This document shows, piece by piece, positions 11,606-23,580 of a DNA stretch of 64,000 bases. The notes under the pieces were generated by a model, which worked only from the letters and a program-made list of their open reading frames with translations, was not told the origin of the DNA and did not search any database. How positions within the stretch are numbered: position 1 is the first letter of the stretch; each line of letters begins with the position of its first letter. Where the stretch lies: NCBI GenBank assembly GCA_963691655.1, contig OY829329.1, positions 15,204,708 to 15,268,707 of the forward strand, in the 5' to 3' direction. A program made the translations under genes and the position numbers. The stretch comes from Toxonevra muliebris (lineage: Eukaryota > Arthropoda > Insecta > Diptera > Pallopteridae).

Positions 11606-13911
11606 AGTAGGGCTAGGCGGAATTCCGAGCTGACCTCTACTAGTCTTAGTTAGTTCCATCCTTTCTCTAATCAACATCTTCAAAAGTTCTATATTATCTC
11701 TCACATATTATTTATGGGGAGTTTTAAACTCATTAGGCATTAATGGGTTAAGCACTTTTTCTGATATAATTTAAAATTTTCTACACAAAAAGCAAATAAT
11801 TAATATAACAACAACAACATTGATTTAATATTTCTAACATTATCTTATCACCATATGTTTGAAAAAAAATAACAAACGAAACGGGCGGGGAGCAAACGAA
11901 AACAACAACACAAACATTTCTTGAATCAATTTATATTTTAGTAAGTATGTAAAATGAATTACTGAAGCATGAAATTCTTTTAAGAACCCCTTTCGACCTT
12001 CTTTCTCCCCTCTCCCCTTATGCACACTTTGATAATAACACCAAAGTCAAAACATTTGATTGAGTATTGCGCCTGCGTAACTGATTGCCAGACACCGCTG
12101 GCACAAACACATAGAAAGACAAGCAGACAAAAACAAAAATCAGATTCAGCATCCTTTTTAATACAAAAACAAACGCATGAGATGAAGATGCATACTGGAC
12201 GCTAACACATACACACACATATGTGTACACAAACACCACACTCACGCACACTTTCATACACATATAAACAACAATTAATCAACTTTCGGCGGTTGTTTAG
12301 TTGTAGTGTTTTTTTTTTCTGTTGCTGTGTTGTTGTTGTTGTCGCTGCTGCTGCTGCCGCTCACTCGCTGATGATGATGATGATGACGCTCAAAAAAAGG
12401 TGATGCTGCTGATGTTCTGTTGCTGGTAGTAGATATCTACCTGCTGATGATGATGAGGGTGCATAACTTCATGCATTATAAATGCACACATACTGTATGC
12501 ATTTATTTAAAAAAAAAATATTTTTTTTAATAACTGCATGAATTTTAATGCACTAGGGAAGGAGAAAAATGTAGAATAATAGTTTTGTAAAATTATTGTG
12601 TAAGGTCTAATTGACCATGAAATTAAAAATGAAGAAAGAAAATCGAGGGTTTTTTTTTTTGTACCTGCAAGTTAATTGTAATATCTTTTTCTGAATGAAA
12701 ATGAAAATTAATTTCTTAAAATGATTTTTCTATTCAGATAAATCAAAACATTATGGACTCAACTTTTCTCTTAATAATTTTCTCTGACTCTCTTACAATG
12801 AATTTAATAATTTCACTCAATTTATATAAAAATTACTCATTGTCTATAAAAATCACTCAATGACTCCCAGAATCACTCAAACTTCTATTAAAAATTGCTT
12901 GCGAAAATGTTCGACCTCACACTCGGATTCACTGGCATTCATACTTGACTCATACTTGCGCATTATGCACTTTACTTTGCATTGTGGCACTTATATGGTA
13001 GTATGCCCCAGCATTGTTGTTTTTTTGTTTGTTTTTTATACTTTAGCCAATCTTATCATTAGCCATTTCGATATGGTTAATATGTTTGTGTTGTGATAAT
13101 TTTATTCAGTACAAAATTTCGGAAGTTGTTTAACATTTATTGTGTGAATAATATTCTAGGTGTGATATTGATTAGATTGCTCGCTCATGAATTGTGGTAG
13201 GTTATGTACTCGAAAAGGTAAGTCATGTGATTGATTTATTAATCCATAAATGTATATTCATTTCACAATCATTCAGAGGTTGCTTTAGTAACTTTATATT
13301 ATAGATAGTTTCTTTTCTATGTAGTGGCATTCGTTTGTGGAATGGCGTCAAAGAGCAAGAGAGAACTTCGATCTTGTAAGAGAGAAAATTAATACACATA
13401 CAAAACGCAATTCACCTCATCTGTTCTTTGCTCTCCCTCCACAATACCGTTTAGTAAAAAAAACAAAAAAACAAAAAAAGAGGTGAGAGAAACCGTTATT
13501 GCGTACTCGTAGACGCAGCCTAGTCGTAAAAAACACATAATGTCAGTGTTTATATTTTAGGTACAATTGTACTTTTTTCCAACTTTTTTGGTCATCAAAG
13601 TACTTCAGGTACTACCGAAGTATTTTAGGTACAGTTTCTTTTTTAAGGGGAAAAATTTGAAAAATCATCAATTTATGAATTTTACCACGAAATTAGCCAA
13701 ATCAAAAACACAGTCAGTGGCAGGGTCACACCGCAGGATTTTCCTTTGGTGGTGTTTTGAATAAAAACCATATAAGAAATATACAAATGCAGTGATGGAT
13801 CCAAGGAGAGGCCTTTCAAAAGAATTTCAGGACATTTTAAAATTTTTCTAAATGACTAATGTTGAGCATTTTTTGAAATGTGTTTGCCTAAAACTATTCA
13901 ATTTTAAAAAG
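11606..13911. other. Non-coding stretch with TTG/CTG/GATGAT microsatellites
   Basis: AT-rich DNA with a microsatellite cluster at about 12325-12460 (TTG, CTG and GATGAT runs). A segment at 13340-13450 has inversely related words CAAAGAGCAAGAGAG and TTCTTTGCTCTC. The open frames at 12018-12403 arise from CA/TG and CTG runs, and the frame at 12860-13096 has no recognisable motif. Confidence 0.4.
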
Positions 13912-14370
13912 ATGGAAAGGAAATGGAAAGGAAATGGAAAGGAAATGGAAAGGAAATGGAAAGGAAATGGAAAGGAAATGGAAAGGAAATGGAAAGGAAA
14001 TGGAAAGGAAATGGAAAGGAAATGGAAAGGAAATGGAAAGGAAATGGAAAGGAAATGGAAAGGAAATGGAAAGGAAATGGAAAGGAAATGGAAAGGAAAT
14101 GGAAAGGAAATGGAAAGGAAATGGAAAGGAAATGGAAAGGAAATGGAAAGGAAATGGAAAGGAAATGGAAAGGAAATGGAAAGGAAATGGAAAGGAAATG
14201 GAAAGGAAATGGAAAGGAAATGGAAAGGAAATGGAAAGGAAATGGAAAGGAAATGGAAAGGAAATGGAAAGGAAATGGAAAGGAAATGGAAAGGAAATGG
14301 AAAGGAAATGGAAAGGAAATGGAAAGGAAATGGAAAGGAAATGGAAAGGAAATGGAAAGGAAATGGAGAG
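13912..14370 (+). repeat. 11-bp tandem repeat, about 41 near-perfect units
   Basis: The unit ATGGAAAGGAA repeats from 13912 to 14362 (451 bp, exactly 41 times 11) without a visible mismatch, then decays into purine-rich DNA. Eleven is not a multiple of three, so the period in protein is 11 residues (MERKWKGNGKE) and all three plus frames, plus a minus frame, stay open. These four overlapping open frames are artefacts. The perfection implies very recent expansion or homogenisation, or an assembly artefact. Confidence 0.95.
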
Positions 14371-14640
14371 AAGAGGGAAGGGGGAATAAAGGGAAGATGA
14401 CAGAGGAGAGATAAAAAGTAAACGTTAAAAGAAGAAGGTGAAGAAAAAGTGGAGAAATTGAAAGGGAATAGTTGATTGAGAAGTGAAAAATAGGAGAGAA
14501 GAATAGAGAGAAGAAATGGTGAGGCAAATGGGGAAAAGAATTGGAGGGGAGGAAGACATGAGGAAGGAGAGGAATATATGATGAGGAAGAGAGAATTAAG
14601 AAAAATTATCTGAGAAGTTATTTGAGTTAAAAGTACTGGA
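14371..14640 (+). other. Purine-rich tract following the 11-bp array
   Basis: The plus strand is dominated by A and G (GAGAAG, GGAGGGGAGG and similar) without a clean period. It continues the purine bias of the neighbouring array. Long purine tracts can form triplexes; that is inference. A shorter purine-rich stretch recurs at 15220-15350. Confidence 0.6.
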
Positions 14641-17609
14641 GGCGTGGGAGAATAAATGCTGGGTGTACTGATTATGGGATTTTCAGGGCTTTTTTGGAGA
14701 GTAAGGAATATTTTCAGGGTTATAAGTAATTTTTACTGTATAGTTGTAGTTTGAAAAATGATTTTTATTTGGTTAAAAAAAAATTTTTAAATGCGGAGAT
14801 ATAGTAAGACGTCGTGAAGCTGCCCGGGAGGCCAAATGCGGTGTACACTCCCAACAGCTTGCAGAATTATCTGAAACAGTCTTGCGCAAAAAATGTACTT
14901 ACAAAAGTATAAAAAATTAACCGACGATAATGAAAAATAATGATAATTGGCTGATTGAAGACCTCGGAAATGAAAAGTTGATTTTTTCGAATAAAATCTC
15001 AAACTTTGGCCCAGCCAAAAACATATGTATTTTAAGAATTTTTAGTCGGGATTAAGTATCATAAAAATGTATGTTAAATATAAGCTTGATCGGTCAAATA
15101 GTTTTTAAGTAATCGTGCACACCGATTTTCAGCTCATTTGAAAAAAATTTTTCGAGATAATCGCGTTTAAAGTTTCAAAACGGGTTCCTTCATAAGAATC
15201 TACCTTTAGGAATATAGAGGGGAGTGAAAAAAAGTGAGGAGAGGAATTTTGGAAAAAAAAGGTGGAAGGAATGGGTGGGAGAGGGGTGAAAGGGCGGAGG
15301 GTTAGAGAAAATGTAGCGAAGAAAAGGTTAAAGGTAAAAGGACTGAGAATTATTTAAGTTTGTGCGGAGCTTAATATAGCAGACCTTGCAACTTAAAAGA
15401 TGTTTTGTGTCAGAAGCATGAAATATTTGTTCAGAAAATGGAAACTACGATTTTTTAGACGCATTAGCTCCGATAAAAAACTGAAATATGATTTCCGGGA
15501 TTGTGAAAGTATCAGATTTTTTTTTCTGAATTTAAACGCTATTTTTTATAGGCATTCTAAAGCTTAGTTTCCAGTAGCAGTTTTATATACTTATACCAAA
15601 CCTCACACACAACCGTCGATTAGAGTATTGCACCAAGAACGCAGGTAAATTAGATCTTTTAAGGGTAAATTTTTTGAGAAAGGCTGCACTTGGGTGGCAT
15701 TGACCTTCAATGACCTGTCAATGGGTTTTGCGACCGTTTATCTAAACAGAATGCTAGGTGAGGAAATAATAAATAGTTTTTGTCTATATTCCACTGATAA
15801 AATATTGTAATTAAATACACTATAATACAATTTTCATAAATGAGGGGGCAAGGGGAAGTAATCCCCAAATTCCTCCATGGCTACCCCAGTCAACGTATGT
15901 AATATTAGTATAAAATATTTTCCATACTTTATCGCTGGCAATAATTTCTAATGAAGTGATACAACAAGTGTATTTTTTCTTCCTATTTTTACTGCACATG
16001 ATTTCTCTTTACTATCTCACTTCAACAAAAAAATATTAACACTCTTTGCTCTCACACTCTATTTCCCAACAAAACAAAAAACCACTCAAACATGCTGCCA
16101 ATCAAACATGTTGTGCCAACAACAACAGCAGCACATACAACCTCATGATGGCATTAAGCAAATCGGTTGTGTTTGGGGTTCGGTTTGGCAACTTCAAAGC
16201 CGATCGATCATACACTGTGGCCAAAACGAAACGAACGAACGAATGAATCCAACTGTAATTCAGTCCCGTGAATGCATTCGAAACGATTTGATGTGTGTAT
16301 GTAACACGTACGCGTAGATTTCATATTTTTCTCATATGAAATAAAATAAAGCAAATAAAATAAAAAAATACATAAATTAATGTGTGACGAAGAAGTTATT
16401 GCTTTCGGTGGCGTCGTTTTAATATAAAAAAATACAATAAAAACAACAGCATTAAAGTTTAAATTAATTTATTTAATAAAAGAAAAAAAAGTAATGCTTG
16501 TTATAAAAAAAAAGAAATTTTTATTGAAGAATAATTAAAAAAATATTAAAATCTAATAACGAAGCCGAAGGAGACATCGGGGTTCACAGCAAATCGAGTA
16601 AATAAATAGAAAAAAATAATAACAACAACAATTGCCATATTATTTAATATGGCATTTAACGTTATGTTGGCTGCAAAGCGGTAATAAAAATTGTAGTTTC
16701 TTCCAGTTTTATGTTTTTTTTTTTTGCAAAAACATAAAAAATTACATTGCAAAAATATAATTTTTTTTTATTTTTCTTACCTGTGGCAATATTTATTGCG
16801 GCTTTGCAACTAAAAACGAAAAAAAAAACAACAACAACATTAGTACTAACAACAGAATTTGATTTGACGAGGCAGCCAGTCAGTGTAAAAAAAATCGTTC
16901 CTACGAAAAATACAATAACAATAATAAATTTCAATAGTTTTTGTTGTTGTTGTTTAGCATTTTGAGTCAGCCAGCAAATTTCGATTACGTTGCCGCTGTC
17001 GTCGTCATCATTCGCAGTCGCCTTCATCGCCGCCGCTGTCGTGTGCTTTATAATTTTTGTTTTTATTGTCTTTTTTTGTAAGTTTTTATTGTGTTTTTCA
17101 TTATTCGCTCTGTCTCTGCGTCGTGTACTCGTTCAGCCGCTAATGTCTAACGTCTGCACCCCCGCTCAACCATAAATAAAAATAGAACAACAACAACTGT
17201 GACTTTGTGTATAACTTTGAAAAAAAGAAAAGAAAAAAACACAAAAACAATAAACGTGTGTGGCTGAGACACTCGCAAAAATTTACTTTTATTTTTTTTT
17301 TGTAATCTACGTGTGATCTACTGCTACTGCGCTGCTCTTGTGGTGTTTAATTTTTTTTTCTCTGCTATTATTGTTGGTGTTGTAAAAACACATATCTATG
17401 TAGAAAGAAAACGAATACTCTCTTACAAAATTAAACAACAATAAAAACGAAACGAAATTTTCTCATAACCAATATAATAACAACAAAAAACACACTTAAA
17501 ACCCCAACAACAAACACTCCTGGCTCTCCTGTTTCAAGCTGTCAACCTGTTGAATTGTCGTCATATTGATTTTGTGTGTGAGTGTCCTCTGCAATCTGTG
17601 TGTATGTGT
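14641..17609. other. Non-coding DNA upstream of the osp first exon
   Basis: No protein gene is recognised. 14780-15190 is unique-looking and contains words such as CTTGATCGGTCAAATAG. From about 16050 the DNA becomes rich in CAA/CAG/TTG runs and moderately GC-rich islands (16080-16320 and 16970-17165), as fly promoter and 5' UTR regions often are. The open frames listed by translation here are low-complexity or lack motifs. A promoter of osp in 16.9-19.1 kb is plausible but no core element was convincingly identified. Confidence 0.4.
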
Positions 17610-17614
17610 GTGTA

Positions 17615-17870
17615 ACAATCTCTTTAAAAATCGAGTACTTCTCAGTGTCCACCAATAATAACAACAAATAATATTCTTTCTCTTTGTCTTCTCCTACAAT
17701 AACAATACACATTTCTATTTAAAAATCGCATACTCCACAGTGCCTGCGAACAACAACAGCAAATATTCTTGATTTTTTTTTCCTAGTACAACAACAACAA
17801 TGCACATTTCTCTTTAAAAATCGCATATTTCTCAGTGTCCACTAACAAAAAATTCTTTAGCTACAACAAA
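17615..17870 (+). repeat. ~95-bp element in three tandem copies
   Basis: The words TCT(T/A)TTTAAAAATCG, TACTTCTCAGTGTCC and an AACAACAA segment ending in ATTCTT recur at about 17621, 17714 and 17811, giving a spacing near 95 bp. The array lies about 1.3-1.6 kb before the osp start codon. It could be a regulatory module or part of the 5' UTR; neither is shown. Confidence 0.65.
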
Positions 17871-19173
17871 AACTTCGGCAAACATTTTTGTTGTTTGTTC
17901 TTTTTTTTGGGATATCTCTCACATACATATACTTACACTATATTACAGTGTTGCTTCTTTTTTTCCCACTTCGCATGCTTTTCTATCTAAAAACCTAAAG
18001 TTTACCTATTTTTGTTTTTTTATTTATTTTATTTTTTGTTTTGTAGTTCTGTCCCACTCCCCCTTACGCCGCTCTTTAGTTGACTATTGTATTCTATACA
18101 TTTGTACGTGTGTTTATCTCTCTGCAATTAGTAAACAATGTTTAAAACAGTGTGTATGTGTTTGTTGTTGTTGTTGGTGTTGCTGCTGTTGCGTTTTAAC
18201 GCGTTTGTTTGCTTGTTTCTGTCGTTCTTTCAGTTGTTGTTGTTGTTTTACCTTCTCTATGCACACGAAACGCTAAAGCTAAAAAGTCATTTGCATAAAT
18301 AAACCTCCAACATAAATTTATGCATTCCTAAGATGTGCTGCGAGAAGTTAAATGCGAGTTTCATCGTCGAGCTGAGAAGTAAGCGCGCACGCCTGTTTTT
18401 TTCTTGAATGTGTATGTGAGTGTGTGTATATATGTATGTAAAAGATACTTCGCTATGGAATTTACAACAAGTTAACACCACACACAAAAATTCCAACAAA
18501 ATTGTTAATATTTTTTTTTTTGTATTGCTGTATTTTTTTATCTTCTATCTAATGTACAACATAGAAAAAGTGTGAAAAATAATTTAAAAGTGTCCACGAC
18601 AAGTTTATATTAAAAAATACAAATATGATATCTGCCTTCAAATTAAATAGTTTCCTTTCTAAAATATAATGACCTTTTGAACTTTGCAAGTAAAATTAAA
18701 AAAAATCTCTTTATCTCAACAGCTCATTGTCATGTAAATTCTAATCCAAACAACACACAAAATGTTGTTATCTACAACAAAATCTATGAAAAAAATAAAG
18801 CTTGCTAGCAATTTGCTGCACAAAATGCTTAAGCGTTAATTTCAGGCCAAAACTTAACACAATTCACTTAATAGTAAAAAAAAAAAGTGTCCTCAGTCAA
18901 GCTAAGAGGTTAAGTGCTTCTCAATCAATTTTTGATAACCTAGATATAATAGTAATTCTCTTCATATAACGTCTTGAAGAGAGTAAGAAATTGAGAGAGA
19001 GAGAGAGTGCTAGAGAGCGAAAGCTTAATTTAAAACAAAGTAATAACAAACGAATACCAACAACATAACTTCAGCAAATATATAACAAATAATTACAATA
19101 ACAAAACTACCACTACTACATACAACAATCAACCAACCAACAACCAGAACAACAACTATCAACAATAACAACA
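17871..19173 (+). promoter_or_regulatory. Presumed promoter / 5' UTR of osp
   Basis: This is inferred from position before the osp start codon. The last ~280 bp are rich in AAC/CAA repeats and contain a GA run (near 18994-19008), both common in fly 5' UTRs. A pyrimidine-rich TTTTGTTTTGTAG at about 18034-18046 could be a splice acceptor for a leader exon. No TATA box or initiator is convincing, so the transcription start is unknown. Confidence 0.35.
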
Positions 19174-19296
19174 ATGTCTACAACACGCACTTCAGATTGT
19201 CGTAAATTTTCACCAAATATTTTTAACAAAAGCAAATGCAGTCATTGTTTTCGTCAACGTGAAGAGCATAGCGCTGCTGCATTGGAATGCAATAGG
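19174..19296 (+). CDS. osp: First coding exon of outspread (MPRIP-family protein)
   Basis: Forty-one codons from ATG (context ACA-ATG) to a phase-0 donor GTAAGT directly after an AGG arginine codon. The product reads [20 protein letters not shown], then [20 protein letters not shown] and R. The [16 protein letters not shown] core is the conserved N-terminus of the outspread / MPRIP (myosin phosphatase Rho-interacting protein) family. Those proteins continue into PH domains and coiled coils and act on actin and myosin phosphatase. In Drosophila osp is a very large gene on Muller element B, and one of its introns holds Adh and Adhr; neither was seen here. Cysteines at 9, 22, 25 and 39 might form a small metal site, which is speculation. 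The next exon (PH domain) was not found in the window, implying a first intron over 44 kb unless an alternative exon at 32620 is used. This frame is too short for a standard 60-codon scan. Confidence 0.85.
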
Positions 19297-20504
19297 GTAA
19301 GTTTTTGTTGTTTTTAGTACATAAACATACATACTGTACATATACAGTAGTCCCTCTGACTTATTGACCCGACCCCTGATAACTAACACGTAATTGGGTT
19401 GGGGAGAGAAAAGTTTTTGATCTGCACCAATGCTAGATGGATGGGAGAGTCGGTGCAGGTTTCTGCTCAGAGTATTTTTAACATTCAAGATTTTGAATGC
19501 TACCTGAAGCAGCTATTGTTTTTTAGACTAAACTACTAAGGATAAGTAAAGCATGTATGGTGGAAAATAATATTCTACAGGCCGAGTCAAAAATAGCTAT
19601 CTTCACAGACAGCTAAGTTGCTATCAAAGTTGGGGGAAAACAACAAATATTTAGCATTTCATAACAAACAACTTTGCGTCTCAGCTAAAGTTAAGCTCGT
19701 TCGAAGTAAGAAAATCCCAGTTGGAGAGCAGAAATTTTGCATTGACTGCAGAAACTTTTACAAGGGAATAAAAATCGAAACATGGTTATTAAATAAATGG
19801 TTTTTATTCTATACAAAAAATTATCGTTAACTTATTGTTTTTCCCTCATAGAATTATTCTTACTATTTATACATAACTAGAAGCGAGTGGCAAATAAAAC
19901 GCAGCTAAACTATGTGTAGTAACAAATCGTTTGATTTGAAAGGTAGGATTTAAAGGCATTGAGCAAGAGATTCCGCTCATTAGTGTATGAATAGCCATCC
20001 AGTTTGTCAATGCAGTGCTGTCTTTCAAAAAATCGTTTATTTATTATCGCAATTCTTTATTCAGCAAAAATTTTTCTTATAAAAATAAAGATGACGCCCG
20101 AACATAAAAATTTAACTCTGATTTTGACATTTTTGCCAAAACAAGATGAAGAAAAGGTTAAAGCTTAAGGGGGGAGGGAGGGAGAGAATTTTCGTAGAAA
20201 CAATAAATGTTTAGTTTTTCTAACGTACCAGGCATCAAAATTGTAAGACTTCAAAATAATACATTTTCCTACTGATTTCCATTAGTTTCTATTCAGCTTT
20301 CTACCGTGATCTTGAACTCCCCGTGAAGCAAAGTTCTTTTGTGGATTTTAATGATCTCTATTAGAAAACAATCAACTGTAGAAAATGTTCCCTAAATAAC
20401 CGAAATCTTCTTCTTTGCTAGATATTCGACATATATTGGTTTGTTCTATGACCAGAGTAGATAAGTGCTTAATGAACCTGAGTAAGAAACACTGTGGTAC
20501 TGTG
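19297..20504. other. Intronic DNA with a pogo/Tigger-like end
   Basis: ACAGTAGTCCCTCTGACTTA at about 19344, after TA, resembles the CAGTA/GT-CCCT termini of pogo/Tigger elements. A weak inverse match (AATTAAGCAGGGATCACTCT) lies at about 21028-21047. If these pair, a ~1.7-kb decayed element with a LINE fragment inside is possible. No transposase motif was recognised. The 70-codon open frame at 19618-19830 is unidentified. Confidence 0.3.
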
Positions 20505-20790
20505 AGTACTGTGGGAATAAACTAGCTAATGAAGGTTCTGTAAGTGCTCAATGCTGTCCGGAACATTTTCTTGGCGTAAGTTCTTGGGAAGTCATGCGTG
20601 GGATCAACGACTTCGTGGGTTCTCCATAGAGAAAGATGGTCCAAGCTTGATTTCTGGAGAGCAGCAAAGTTCTTTGTGAGACAACCTAATAGGAAATCAG
20701 CGGAATTTCTTCTGAAACTGAGAAGAAAGCCCTTGAGATAACTGGCGGGTGTCATCACAGGGCATCGTCTGAAAAGACCTATGTTGTTTA
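20505..20790 (+). pseudogene. LINE fragment: end of RNase H domain
   Basis: Plus-strand frames give ANEGS, then PEHFLGVSSWEVMRGINDF, then RWSKLDFW, VRQPNRKSAEFLLKLRR and LAGVITGHRL. These blocks in this order are the C-terminal end of the RNase H domain and the GVLTGH segment of I/R1-group LINE polyproteins. At least one frame shift and several stops (for example after KPLR) show that it is dead. The opposite-strand open frame at 20522-20758 is its shadow. Confidence 0.75.
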
Positions 20791-22259
20791 GATGATATCT
20801 AAAATTTGCATATTCCAGTGTTAATGCAGTAACCGAGGTAAAAATTTAACATTCGAGTTGCCATCTCGGCTTCTATCTTCTCGAAATTACTTTCCTCGTT
20901 TTGTTGTTTTAAAATGTTTTGGTCTGCTATTTCAAAAAATATATTAAAATCCTCTGGTTAATTTAATTCCCCCCGTTAATTGGATTTTCTCACTTAATTC
21001 CGTCAGATATTATGAATTCCTATCAGTGCAATTAAGCAGGGATCACTCTACATACATGTATATCTATTTTTTTTTTTGACCGAAAGAAACATTTTCATTT
21101 CTAAATAAAAGTTTCACAATTTTTGACTTTTTTTTTTTGTCATTTTGGAAACTTTTTTTTTTTTTTTTGTTTCGAAGTTTTTTTTACCATGATTTTCTTT
21201 CTTTTATTTTATTTTTTTAATTTTATGCATTTTCACTTTGTGCATGCGTCCAGAAAAAAATAGATTTGTATAGTTTTTTTTTTCTTTCTACTTTTTTTTT
21301 GTTATTCTAATTAAGTAGTTTAGATTTTTTTTTTTCTATAGTTTGTTTGAAAAGTGAGAGTTTTTTTTGTAACTACCTGCCATAAAGCTCTATTCTACTT
21401 AGTCAATAGAATCTTTTTTGGTAGTCAATAAAGTTTTAGGTATTTATTATTATATTTTGAGTACGGGTGGTATTTACTATTTTATTCTAATGCTAATTTC
21501 ATTTCTTATTCAAATTCTTTGTTTTTTTTCTGTGAATTCTATAAAGAATTCTATAAAGCTAAAGCTTATAAAGTTAAAGCAGGTGTATTGTAGTTAAAAT
21601 CTAACTATCAGTTAAAATATTTAGTTTTAATTTTTAGAATTTAAGAGTCGCTAATAAAGGTGTTTTTGATTGTTGTTGGGATTCATTATGTTTCATTGGT
21701 AGATATTTCCTAGAGAAATGAGTCGCTTATAACTTAAATATATGAAATTGAGGTTTAAAAAAAATTTTAAAACTAAATCATCTCCAGATAATTGTTTTTC
21801 TTTTTTAAAACTAAGTAGTCGGTTATGTGGGTGTGTTTCATTTCGTTCTCGTAGGTATTTTCTAGAGAAATGAATGGCTTATGATATATAAACTTTCTAT
21901 TGAGCCAGTTTCTTGAATTAAATGCTTTAAGATTTTTATTTTATTGATGGGTTTCTTACTGCATCTACCTTTATCTACTGCCAAGAATATATTTTGGTTT
22001 TCTTCAGATTCGAGTTCATTAGATAGAATAGTGAAATCTGTTTTCATTCGTACCACAGAAATGCCAATGGACTTTAATCGTGGTTACGTTATATTGGACG
22101 TCTACTGTTTGCTCTGTGACTTACTTTCTTCTACACACAGATGTTTTTATTTTTTTATTTTTGGAAAATAATTTCCGGTTTCTTGATAAAAATTAATGCC
22201 ACATTTATGTTTATCAAATAAACAGTTATTTACAATTATTAATTATTAATTTTTTTTTG
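20791..22259. other. AT-rich intronic DNA with a ~150-bp duplication
   Basis: A block around TTTCATTGGTAGATATTTCC and CTAGAGAAATGAGTCGCTTA at 21691-21740 recurs, diverged, at about 21836-21890, a spacing near 150 bp. T tracts dominate 21060-21370. The 75-codon frame at 21944-22171 has no recognised motif. Confidence 0.45.
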
Positions 22260-23580
22260 CTTTTCGTTCTATTGGCAAATATTTATTTATTAATTGCAGC
22301 ACAAATATAACCCGTAATTTTGTCTTTACGACTACTCTGTAATCTTTAGCATAAAATAAAAAAAATATTGATAATAAAAAAATTTACAATAAAAAGCTAA
22401 ATTGTGTATTAACGAACACAAGGCAGAAGTGAAACTTCTTGTGAACTAAACGAAACACAAGCAAATGAAATTTTTCAATCGCTAAATTCATTGGCTTATG
22501 TTTTTAATTTCAATTTCATTAATGCTAGAACAAAAATTGCAACTCTGTAACGGTAGTGTCGATGACAATTGTAGCTAACTCTTTTTGTGTGCGACATCTT
22601 CATGTAATTCCTTGGACATTTGCGCCGTCTGTATGTGAAATGTATAACTGTCATAAACTTTAAGATGGCGACGCTACACATTGTTCTTTCTGCCATAGGC
22701 GTGTGTGTGTGTGTAATCAATATGTTATATTGAATTAAAACTATGAGTCGTTTATTATATAGTTCGTGAATTCAGTTACGGAATATTGATATTTAGCCCC
22801 TCATGCACATTGCTCTACAAAATTAAGTCGCATTGCAAACTTACGCGCGGACGTCACACCCGGTTGGTTTTACTCTAGGACAAGAGAAAAGAAGTTTCAC
22901 TTCAAAAATCACAATTTTCTATTTTATAAGTAAATATTTTTTTATGAATATGTTTTTTTTCTGTAATGTTTCTCTTTTTAATTTATATATTGCAGCACAA
23001 ATATAACCTGCAATTTCGCCTTTACAACTACTCTGTAATCTTAAGCATAAAATAAAAAAATATTGACAATACAAAATATTGACAATAAAAAATATTGACA
23101 ATAAATATTATTGACAATAAATAATATTGACAATAAATAATATTGACAATAAAAAATATTGAAGATAAAAAATTCACAATTTTGTTTGTTTTTCTATTTC
23201 ATTTATATATTGCATCACAAATATAATCCGCAATTTTGTCTTTACGACTACTCTGTAATCTATAGCATAAAATAAAAAAAATTGCCAATAAAAAAAAATT
23301 ATTAATTTGTTCTTTTTTATATAACTAAATATGTATTTTTTTCTCTGGTTTTTGTGAAGATTTTTTTCTGTATTGTTTCTCTTTTTAATTGATTCATTGC
23401 AGCACAAATGTAAACCGTAATTTCATCTTTACGACTACTTCGTAATCTAAAGCACAAAATAAAAAGTATTGACAATACACAAAATTTACAATTTTCTTAT
23501 ATTTTTATTACGTTTTTATTTCTATAAGTAAATAAAGTATTTTTTTGGATTTTTTTTTTCTGCATATTTTTTCCTCTTAA
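22260..23580 (+). repeat. ~200-bp satellite, four copies, one interrupted
   Basis: A unit with TTGCAGCACAAATATAACC, GACTACTCTGTAATCT and AGCATAAAATAAAAAA occurs at about 22297, 22992, 23211 and 23399. Normal spacing is 219 and 188 bp. The first interval is about 695 bp because an extra ~500-bp segment (22390-22911) sits in it. TATTGACAATAAA sub-repeats expand the second copy (23070-23165). Minus-strand open frames across the array are artefacts. Confidence 0.8.
22390..22911. mobile_element. Inverted-repeat insertion inside the ~200-bp satellite
   Basis: The segment carries a perfect 15-bp inverted pair GAAGTGAAACTTCTT (22426-22440) and AAGAAGTTTCACTTC (22889-22903). Satellite sequence stops at TTTACAAT (about 22389) and resumes at CACAATTTTC (about 22911). 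Removing the 15-bp-bounded 478 bp restores a ~217-bp unit, the length of the next one. ACAAT on both sides may be a short target duplication. The exact ends are uncertain because ~36 bp of non-satellite DNA lies outside the left repeat. No transposase is present. Confidence 0.6.

Noticed and set aside
13852..14527. Four overlapping 150-207-codon open frames, including a KWKGNGKEMER protein
   Set aside because: All are translations of the 11-bp repeat in different frames and strands.
19344..21047. Complete pogo/Tigger element
   Set aside because: The two ends match only weakly and no transposase motif was seen between them; kept only as a low-confidence remark.
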